A stretch of DNA of 5,552 bases from Bacteroidaceae bacterium (lineage in GTDB: Bacteria; Bacteroidota; Bacteroidia; Bacteroidales; Bacteroidaceae): assembly GCA_028707655.1 (NCBI GenBank), contig JAQWAN010000148.1, positions 1 to 5,552 on the forward strand, read 5' to 3'. Of this stretch, positions 1 to 4,890 are shown in pieces. The notes beneath the pieces are model-generated. The model searched no databases. It was given only the letters and a program-made list of their open reading frames with translations, and was not told the DNA's origin. Numbering within the stretch: position 1 is the stretch's first letter; each line of letters begins with the position of its first letter. The translations under genes were made by a program, and so were the position numbers.

Positions 1-451
1 CGGTAGGTTGTCTGTTAATCGCTTCGTTAAAAGAAATCAATGTTTCTGTACTATCTAAATTAAGTGTCCGCAACTTGTCGTGAATAAAGCTCAACAGGTG
101 CTGATTGTTACGTGCATATATTTTGATAAACATATCGTATTTACCCGTGGTATAATGACACTCCACAACTTCGGGCATATCTTTTAGAGCAGCTAATACA
201 GCATCAAACTGCGAAGGATCTTTTAAGAAAATACCAATAAAAGCACAGGTTTCAAATCCCGCATTTTGAGGGTCTAAAATATATTGTGAGCCTTTTAATA
301 TCCCTAAATTATTAAGTTTCTGTATACGTTGATGAATTACTGCACCAGAAACATTACACACACGTGCAACTTCTAGAAAAGGAATTCGTGCATTTGCAAC
401 GATCTGTTTCAAGATTTGTTCATCTAGATGGTCTAAATTATGATGTGCCAT
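1..451 (-). CDS. Lrp/AsnC family transcriptional regulator (3' end beyond window)
   Basis: A DNA-binding regulator of the leucine-responsive/AsnC (feast/famine) family, which usually binds DNA as dimers or octamers and senses amino acids. I translated 150 codons with no stop; the frame runs off the window at base 1. Residues about 8-55 form the AsnC-type winged helix-turn-helix (LDEQILKQIVANARIPFLEV, then a recognition helix around VSGAVIHQRIQKL). Residues about 66-140 form the RAM effector domain, including the turn TTGKYDMFIKIYARN at 101-115. Family members are about 150-165 residues, so only a few C-terminal residues should be missing. The ATG at 451 is secure because an in-frame TAA lies four codons upstream (positions 463-461) with no other start between. 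It is separated from the exb cluster by a terminator and has its own candidate promoter with a palindrome. Family is clear; the regulated genes cannot be told from sequence. Confidence 0.93.
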   Translation of the reverse strand, partial: MAHHNLDHLDEQILKQIVANARIPFLEVARVCNVSGAVIHQRIQKLNNLGILKGSQYILDPQNAGFETCAFIGIFLKDPSQFDAVLAALKDMPEVVECHYTTGKYDMFIKIYARNNQHLLSFIHDKLRTLNLDSTETLISFNEAINRQPT

Positions 452-473
452 GGTTACTATTTATGTTCTAAAA

Positions 474-487
474 TTTGCGCAAAGTTA
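474..487 (-). promoter_or_regulatory. Candidate promoter -7 element and palindromic operator of the lrp-like gene
   Basis: On the minus strand, 487-480 reads TAACTTTG, an exact match to the Bacteroidetes -7 consensus TAnnTTTG. Transcription would start near 475-473, giving a leader of about 22 bases before the ATG at 451. A clear -33 TTTG is not visible; a T-rich tract (509-503) lies in about the right place. Positions 474-483 form the perfect 10-base palindrome TTTGCGCAAA, which overlaps the -7 element and the predicted start site. Lrp-family genes are often autoregulated, so this is a plausible operator, but that is inference. Confidence 0.55.
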
Positions 488-634
488 ATTATTTTTTTGG
501 AGAAAAAAAGAGATTTCGATGAATCGTGTTTAAATCAAATTAAATACATCTCGATTAGGAGAAAGTAAACCAAAGTTACTCGCAACAAAATAGAACACAG
601 GCTATTCAGTTAAAAAACAAACAGGCTACTAAAT

Positions 635-672
635 AAAAAAACCACTAAGATTTTTTCTTAGTGGTTTTTTTT
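635..672 (-). terminator. Intrinsic terminator of the exb cluster
   Basis: The 10-base stem 641-650 (ACCACTAAGA) pairs perfectly with 656-665 around a five-base T loop. It is extended by A-tract/T-tract pairing of 635-640 with 666-671. Read on the minus strand, it lies 17 bases after the stop of the second exbD gene and ends in a U-run from the A-tract, as expected for a Rho-independent terminator. It is symmetrical and could also stop plus-strand transcription, although no plus-strand gene is present. Confidence 0.9.
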
Positions 673-688
673 ATCTAGATAATATAGA

Positions 689-1153
689 CTACTGGCGTTG
701 CGCAGCAGAATAATTGATCTTTAAAGCATAAGCTTGACGTAATGCTTGCTTGATATCGGTAACGATACCCATCTTACAATCTTTGTCAACCTTTAAAGAA
801 ACTTGCATAAATGGTTGATCTGCTTCAGCCATATTTGCTCTTTCTTGTATGATATAATCTTGAACCTGTGATACCTCAGCAAAGGCATCGTTCAACTGAA
901 TACGTGTACCAGCACCCATCTTATTGATGAACTCCTGAGTTGGTTTACCTACATAGATAAACGTAACCAATGACTTCTTCTCAAGCTTCTCGGTCTCAGT
1001 AGCTGAAGGCACTCTAAACTGTACTTTCAATGTTACCTCTCTCATGGTTGTTACAATCATGAAGAAGAACAAGAGAGTAAAGATAAGGTCAGGCAATGAA
1101 GACGTATTCAACGCAGGCATTTCTTTCTTACCCGATTTATTAAATTTTCCCAT
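689..1153 (-). CDS. exbD: ExbD/TolR family biopolymer transport protein (second copy)
   Basis: A 154-residue inner-membrane protein that should work with ExbB to couple the proton gradient to an outer-membrane process (TonB- or Tol-type). It has a short basic cytoplasmic N-terminus (1-19), one transmembrane helix (about 20-37), and a periplasmic domain. Asp22 at the start of the helix (SSLPDLIF) matches the proton-carrying aspartate of ExbD/TolR. The C-terminal part (about 115-150, VSLKVDKDCKMGIVTDIKQA) fits the ExbD periplasmic fold. The start codon overlaps the upstream exbD stop by one base (TAATG) and is preceded by GGAGG, so the two ExbDs are probably made in coupled fashion. It is the last gene before the terminator. 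The family is secure; whether it serves TonB or Tol cannot be read from the sequence. Confidence 0.92.
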   Translation of the reverse strand: MGKFNKSGKKEMPALNTSSLPDLIFTLLFFFMIVTTMREVTLKVQFRVPSATETEKLEKKSLVTFIYVGKPTQEFINKMGAGTRIQLNDAFAEVSQVQDYIIQERANMAEADQPFMQVSLKVDKDCKMGIVTDIKQALRQAYALKINYSAAQRQ

Positions 1154-1164
1154 TACTTTCCTCC
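1153..1164 (-). promoter_or_regulatory. Shine-Dalgarno site and overlapping stop/start between the two exbD genes
   Basis: On the minus strand, 1164-1160 reads GGAGG, six bases before the ATG at 1153-1151 of the second exbD. The site lies within the Gly-Gly codons of the first exbD, whose TAA shares its last base with the ATG. Such a strong ribosome binding site is uncommon in Bacteroidetes, where leaders are usually A-rich. It supports the chosen start and suggests translational coupling. Confidence 0.7.
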
Positions 1165-1740
1165 ATATGATTTAGGTTCTGCCTCAGATATCTTCTGAGG
1201 ATAATACTGGCGAACAGCAGCTTGCTGATCTTCTGTCAATTCACTATAAGATTTACCAAATTGTTTTTGAGAAACCTCATTTCTTAAGTCATTATATGCT
1301 GCAACAATCTCGTTCTGAACGCCAATGTATGCATCATAACTAGTTCCACGGTCATTCTGAAGTGAAATAACATGTTTTGCTGTTAGCATTACCTTTCCGA
1401 AGATAGGGATGTTTTTTTCACTTAATTCAGGTAGATTCTCGTCACCGTTTTCATTGAGAATAAACTCTTTGACACGATTTTTCAGCTGATCTACAGTAAT
1501 ATATGAATCACCACACATGATTTCATTGTTCATGTTGATCTTTACAATCAATACATTACGTTTCTTAGCCACCATATCCGTTTGTTTCTGGTCCTTTTCA
1601 GGTGGTGGTGGTAGTTTTCTCACTAAACCACGGTCAGTATCCATTGAAGTGGTTATTAAGAAGAATATCAGCAACAAGAATGCAATATCGGCCGTTGAAC
1701 TTGAATTAATATCAGGTACTTTTCTATTTCCTTTTGCCAT
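1153..1740 (-). CDS. exbD: ExbD/TolR family biopolymer transport protein (first copy, long C-terminus)
   Basis: A 195-residue ExbD/TolR protein, paired with the 154-residue copy downstream. A short basic N-terminus is followed by one transmembrane helix (about 17-33) with Asp18 (SSTADIAF) at the position of the ion-carrying aspartate. A proline run PPPP lies at 44-47, then the periplasmic domain. The C-terminal half departs from classical ExbD: residues about 125-155 read SLQNDRGTSYDAYIG followed by a helical VQNEIVAAYNDLRNE, then a polar tail rich in Gln, Tyr and charged residues to 195. I recall this DRGTSYD-type region as common in Bacteroidetes ExbDs, not a fusion. Typical ExbDs are about 140-150 residues, so this one is longer. 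It starts 31 bases after the four-helix protein gene and its stop overlaps the next exbD start. Confidence 0.92.
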   Translation of the reverse strand: MAKGNRKVPDINSSSTADIAFLLLIFFLITTSMDTDRGLVRKLPPPPEKDQKQTDMVAKKRNVLIVKINMNNEIMCGDSYITVDQLKNRVKEFILNENGDENLPELSEKNIPIFGKVMLTAKHVISLQNDRGTSYDAYIGVQNEIVAAYNDLRNEVSQKQFGKSYSELTEDQQAAVRQYYPQKISEAEPKSYGGK

Positions 1741-1771
1741 TCTTTTATTTGTTTAATTGGATAATTCTATA

Positions 1772-2242
1772 TTAAGAAAACATTTTCTTTACACTGCCAG
1801 CTATGATTGCAAAGATAGTAAATCCAAGCAAGAAGTAAACAGATTGGAGAAGCATACCAGAAATCTTCAACCAGAAAGCGTCTGTATAAAGACCGTCTCC
1901 AGTAAGAACTCCTGCGTCAGAACTCATAGAATATGTAATTCCCAAAAGAATTACTAAAAGAATTATTCCCGATAACGATTTCACCGCTTCTACAGGATTA
2001 GCTATCAATGCAGAACCAAATTGTGCAACAGCAGCAAACAAAGTTACCGCAACACAAAGTCCAAGAACACCATAAACCAAGCCAAGTAAAAGGTCAGTAT
2101 AGGCAGGACAAACGAATGTCTCGCCATTCATACTTACTGTTTGGCCGAACCCGCTGAAGTAGAACATTGCCAATACAGCAACGATAACTACAAAGAGTGC
2201 GTATAAAACATAGTATGAAATTCTATATGATAACTTAGTCAT
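1772..2242 (-). CDS. Unnamed four-helix inner-membrane protein within the exb cluster
   Basis: A 156-residue protein that I do not recognise as a named family. It shows four hydrophobic segments at about 9-30, 51-75, 88-106 and 126-149. Basic residues near the N-terminus (Lys3, Arg7), in the TM2-TM3 loop (Lys88) and at the C-terminus (VKKMFS) place both ends in the cytoplasm. Two periplasmic loops (about 31-50 and 107-125) are short and polar. The gene starts six bases after the exbB stop and is followed 31 bases later by the first exbD, so it is almost certainly made with them. Location suggests an accessory subunit or assembly factor of the ExbB-ExbD stator; this is inference. It does not resemble ExbB or ExbD themselves. 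Confidence is high that it is a real gene, low on function. Confidence 0.85.
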   Translation of the reverse strand: MTKLSYRISYYVLYALFVVIVAVLAMFYFSGFGQTVSMNGETFVCPAYTDLLLGLVYGVLGLCVAVTLFAAVAQFGSALIANPVEAVKSLSGIILLVILLGITYSMSSDAGVLTGDGLYTDAFWLKISGMLLQSVYFLLGFTIFAIIAGSVKKMFS

Positions 2243-2248
2243 TTCTAC

Positions 2249-3073
2249 TTATTTTTTATATTTCAAATTGTATTTGATAACCATATCTAATAAAGAGATA
2301 GAAGAGTCTTCCATGTTACTAGTAATACTCTCAATCTTAGCCAAGATATAATTATAAAATAACTGAAGGATCAATGCTACGATCAAACCAAAGATAGTTG
2401 TAATCAAAGCAACTTTCATACCACCAGCAACAACCGTTGGAGAAATATCACCTACTTTTTGAATCTTATCAAAAGCTTGTACCATACCAATTACAGTTCC
2501 TAAGAAACCTAAAGATGGAGCCATTGCGATAAACAATGTAATCCAAGAACATCCTTTTTCTAAGTAACCAGCTTGTACACCACCATAAGATACAACAGAT
2601 TTCTCTACTACATCAATACCTTGGTCAATACGCATCAAACCTTGATAGAAGATAGAAGCAACAGGTCCTCTTGTCGAACGACAGATAGCTTTTGCAGCTT
2701 CAACATCACCTTTTTCCAAAGCTGATTCTACTTTTTTCAATAGTTTCTCTGTGTTGATATCAGCTAAACTTAAATAGATAATTCTCTCAATACAGAAAGC
2801 CAAACCAATCACTAAAGCAATTGATACTAAACTCATAAAAGAAGCAGTACCCTCAATAAACTTTGTCTTTAAAGCTTTATGGATACCTTCGCCCTCTTCG
2901 TCAACTTGAACCGTTGATTGATTAGGAACTTGAGCTTGTGCAGTTACAGCTGCTTTATCAACTGATTGCTCTGTAGCGGCAGGTTCTTTTGCTGCATCAT
3001 CAGCTAAAGCGCTTTGAGACAAGCCAAATGTCATGGCTCCCATCACTGCAAGAATTGCAAATAACTTTTTCAT
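2249..3073 (-). CDS. exbB: MotA/TolQ/ExbB proton channel family protein with signal peptide
   Basis: The channel subunit of an ExbB-ExbD type inner-membrane motor; pentamers of ExbB surround ExbD in the known complexes. The 274-residue protein begins with a classic signal peptide (1-24, hydrophobic core to about residue 19, cleavage likely after ALA at 22-24). A polar, acidic, Ala/Gln-rich stretch follows (25-70), then three transmembrane helices at about 77-102, 173-200 and 213-246. The large cytoplasmic loop lies between TM1 and TM2. The family signature GFLGTVIGM is at 189-197; Thr193 and Thr225/Thr226 fit the conserved pore threonines. A signal-bearing N-terminus is absent from E. coli ExbB but common, as I recall, in Bacteroidetes. 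It is the first protein gene of the cluster. The leader 3074-3140 has no clear promoter. TolQ is the main alternative name; the family is secure. Confidence 0.93.
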   Translation of the reverse strand: MKKLFAILAVMGAMTFGLSQSALADDAAKEPAATEQSVDKAAVTAQAQVPNQSTVQVDEEGEGIHKALKTKFIEGTASFMSLVSIALVIGLAFCIERIIYLSLADINTEKLLKKVESALEKGDVEAAKAICRSTRGPVASIFYQGLMRIDQGIDVVEKSVVSYGGVQAGYLEKGCSWITLFIAMAPSLGFLGTVIGMVQAFDKIQKVGDISPTVVAGGMKVALITTIFGLIVALILQLFYNYILAKIESITSNMEDSSISLLDMVIKYNLKYKK

Positions 3074-3140
3074 TGTGTGTCTAATTTTTAAGATTTGAAT
3101 AATTAATTGTTACTATTTGTTTTTATTTAAAATTTTCTTG

Positions 3141-3228
3141 CGGAGAGAGCGGGATTCGAACCCGCGATACGCTTTTGGCGTATACACGCTTTCCAGGCGT
3201 GCCTCTTCAGCCACTCGAGCACCTCTCC
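3141..3228 (-). tRNA. tRNA-Ser (anticodon GGA)
   Basis: An 88-base serine tRNA. The acceptor stem pairs 3228-3222 (GGAGAGG) with 3148-3142 (TCTCTCC, one G-U), and discriminator G is at 3141. The anticodon stem CACGC/GCGTG closes the loop CTGGAAA, with anticodon GGA at 3194-3192. A long variable arm, ATACGC/GCGTAT with loop CAAAA, identifies it as a class II tRNA. The T arm is GCGGG-TTCGAAT-CCCGC. GGA reads UCC and UCU codons. The 3' CCA is not encoded, since CAAG follows G73, so it must be added after transcription. It lies 67 bases upstream of exbB in the same direction. Confidence 0.97.
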
Positions 3229-3273
3229 TTCTACTTAATAATGTAAATTACACCTTAGTTTTGAAATCGGCTG

Positions 3274-3302
3274 CAAATTACAAAAAAAACATGAATGCCA
3301 AA
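3274..3302 (-). promoter_or_regulatory. Possible promoter for tRNA-Ser (and perhaps exbB)
   Basis: On the minus strand, TTTG at 3302-3299 is followed after 18 bases by TAATTTG at 3280-3274, then CA. This resembles the Bacteroidetes -33 TTTG and -7 TAnnTTTG pair, with one base fewer inside the -7 box. Transcription would start near 3267, about 40 bases before the tRNA. A perfect -7 match, TACATTTG at 3322-3315, lies further upstream but before the hairpin and with a short spacing to the nearest TTTG (3342-3339). Prediction only. Confidence 0.4.
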
Positions 3303-3314
3303 CGATTTCTGGCA
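3282..3314 (-). terminator. Weak hairpin and U-tract downstream of tatD
   Basis: Minus-strand bases 3314-3296 (TGCCAGA ... TTTGGCA) can fold into a seven-pair stem with one G-U and a five-base loop. An eight-base T-run (3289-3282) follows six bases later. It lies 77 bases after the tatD stop and could end the polyprenyl synthase-unknown-tatD transcript. The stem is short and the U-run is not adjacent, so termination may be partial. Confidence 0.4.
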
Positions 3315-3390
3315 CAAATGTATCTATTTTTTCATCCACAAAAGTATTATTACGTATAAATGATGAATATTCACATAAAATTAATAAACT

Positions 3391-4185
3391 TTAAAGAGAA
3401 CCCGCCAAATGTTCCAAAGAGAATACTGCTAAAGTGTTATTCCAGATAACAGAGGCAACTTCTTCCTCCTCTTTATGATAAATAGCAGCTATTCTTTTGA
3501 GAATATAGGGCAGATAAGAGGATTCGTTACGCTTACCCCGAAAGGGAACAGGAGAGAGATAAGGCGCATCGGTTTCGAGTACTAATTTCTCTAATGGGAT
3601 GGCGGGTAACACCTCCGCTAAGCCTGCATTTTTAAAGGTTGCTACGCCATTTATGCCCAACTTAAAATTTGGATATTTCAACAATAGTGCGGCCTCCTCT
3701 AAATTGCCAGAAAAACAATGAAAAACACCTTTAATGGGTGTATCCATATATCGTTTCATCACAGCATCTATCTCTTGAACAGCTGCTCGGGAATGAATAG
3801 AGACGGGTAATTGATAAGCGATGGACCACTGTAGCTGCTTTTCAAAAGCATCCGCTTGTTGTTTACAAAACTGTTTATCCCAATAAAGGTCCATACCAAT
3901 CTCGCCTATTCCAACATAAGAAGTAGAACAATCTAAAAGAGATACCATCTTATCCAACACCGCAACATAATCCTCTCCCACCGATGTAGGGTGCAGTCCC
4001 ATCATGGGAAAACAATGTTTTGGATATTGCTTGCAAAGCAAGAGTAAAGGCTCTACCGTAGACAGGTCAATATTAGGAAGTAATAATGCACGGACATCTG
4101 CCGCTAGCGCTCGTTCTATAACAGCTGATCTATCGGCATCAAATTCCTCCACAAAGGGATGCGTATGTGTATCTATAAATCTCAT
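3391..4185 (-). CDS. tatD: TatD family metal-dependent hydrolase (DNase-like)
   Basis: A 264-residue TIM-barrel hydrolase of the TatD family; characterised members are metal-dependent 3'-5' nucleases acting on DNA or RNA ends in the cytoplasm. All expected metal ligands are present: His7 and His9 (FIDTHTHP), Glu95 (GEIGMDLYW), His131 (VSIHSRAA), His156 (GVFHCFSG) and Asp206 (LVLETDAPYLSP). Length is normal for the family. I place the start at the ATG at 4185: the HxH motif sits in the first ten residues, as in homologues. A longer in-frame start at 4305 would add 40 unrelated residues overlapping the upstream gene. The upstream gene stops four bases before, so the two are probably cotranscribed. 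A GGAGAA about 15 bases before the ATG is too distant to be a convincing ribosome site. The exact substrate is not known from sequence. Confidence 0.95.
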   Translation of the reverse strand: MRFIDTHTHPFVEEFDADRSAVIERALAADVRALLLPNIDLSTVEPLLLLCKQYPKHCFPMMGLHPTSVGEDYVAVLDKMVSLLDCSTSYVGIGEIGMDLYWDKQFCKQQADAFEKQLQWSIAYQLPVSIHSRAAVQEIDAVMKRYMDTPIKGVFHCFSGNLEEAALLLKYPNFKLGINGVATFKNAGLAEVLPAIPLEKLVLETDAPYLSPVPFRGKRNESSYLPYILKRIAAIYHKEEEEVASVIWNNTLAVFSLEHLAGSL

Positions 4186-4189
4186 AACT

Positions 4190-4879
4190 TTAATCTTGTT
4201 CTCCTTTTCGATAATAGTAAACAACACCGTAAGCACGACACTTATTAACGCGCTCTTCTGTTGGCAGGTCGGCATAGAAATGCTCCACTTCGTTCCATAC
4301 AGCAAGTAATAAATCGTCTACTTCTTGGCGCATTGCTGCTACATTTTGCAGATTAGCTGCTGTTAAATCCTGCAAGTTTTGTTGTTTCTCATAAGAGTCT
4401 TTAAAAAGGTCGTAATAAACCCTCACCTTAGCAATAGAGGGGTTAGATAATCTAATTAAACGACCATCGGCACATCTTTTCTGTTCGCCTTCAATAATAT
4501 TTTCACCCCACATAAGGAGGGCTTTTTCACTCGTTAAATCGGGAACATTCGTACTGTTCTCCGGCAATTTATAGAGTGCCTTTTTAGCGGCACTTATTTC
4601 GCCACGGATAACAGACAGGTTCAGCACCTGAATAAAATGAGAGATATACAATCGAGCAGTCTTTAAATTGTTCTGGTGTTTTCTACTAGAGACTACTTGA
4701 TTGTGGTAACACTGCTTATAATAAGTATGCACTTGCTGAAAACGAGGAAAGAGTAAATCAATCTCCGCAAAAAGCTTATACGAAAACACCAAATCTTTAG
4801 ACGAATTGAATTTTCGAATAGCAGTAGACAAAGCTTTAAGACGAGCAGCGTCCGTTTTAGGTAATCGTCTATAAGGCAT
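4190..4879 (-). CDS. Conserved-looking protein of unknown function between the polyprenyl synthase gene and tatD
   Basis: A 229-residue protein with no function I can assign. I see no signal peptide or membrane segment, so it is probably cytoplasmic. It looks mainly helical: helices are likely at about 10-22, 30-65, 71-90, 95-105, 150-182 and 183-203, with a conspicuous basic and tyrosine-rich start (MPYRRLPKTDAARLKAL) and end (AYGVVYYYRKGEQD). The segment 75-95 (ARLYISHFIQVLNLSVIRGE) and the N-terminus resemble uncharacterised proteins that I recall from other Bacteroidales, but this could not be checked. It begins 11 bases after the polyprenyl synthase stop and ends four bases before tatD, so it is in the same operon. 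No catalytic motif is evident. A structural or adaptor role is possible, but this is speculation. Confidence 0.85.
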   Translation of the reverse strand: MPYRRLPKTDAARLKALSTAIRKFNSSKDLVFSYKLFAEIDLLFPRFQQVHTYYKQCYHNQVVSSRKHQNNLKTARLYISHFIQVLNLSVIRGEISAAKKALYKLPENSTNVPDLTSEKALLMWGENIIEGEQKRCADGRLIRLSNPSIAKVRVYYDLFKDSYEKQQNLQDLTAANLQNVAAMRQEVDDLLLAVWNEVEHFYADLPTEERVNKCRAYGVVYYYRKGEQD

Positions 4880-4890
4880 ATTATATAATC

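Noticed and set aside
520..556. Loose inverted repeat around TTTAAAT/ATTAAAT flanked by ATCG and CGAT
   Set aside because: Needs bulges and relies on AT pairing; it is not convincing as a terminator, riboswitch or operator.
571..578. A second TAACTTTG (minus strand) upstream of the lrp-like gene
   Set aside because: It matches the -7 consensus but has no TTTG at a suitable distance upstream, and a better placed copy lies at 487-480.
597..628. Direct repeat ACAGGCTA at 597-604 and 621-628
   Set aside because: Only eight bases, two copies, in AT-rich intergenic DNA; not enough to support a binding site or mobile-element mark.
1517..1957. Two plus-strand open frames (1517-1756 and 1757-1957)
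   Set aside because: They lie opposite the first exbD and the four-helix protein, whose frames have clear family or membrane patterns; the plus-strand products show none.
3117..3359. Plus-strand open frame of 80 codons across the tRNA region
   Set aside because: Its protein-like part (RRERDSNPRYAFGVYTLSRR) is the antisense of tRNA-Ser, a well-known source of false gene calls.
4186..4305. Longer start for tatD at 4305
   Set aside because: The added 40 residues overlap the upstream gene in another frame and precede the THTH motif that normally begins TatD proteins.
4004..4309. Plus-strand open frame of 101 codons
   Set aside because: It is antisense to tatD and the 3' end of the unknown gene and has no recognisable features.
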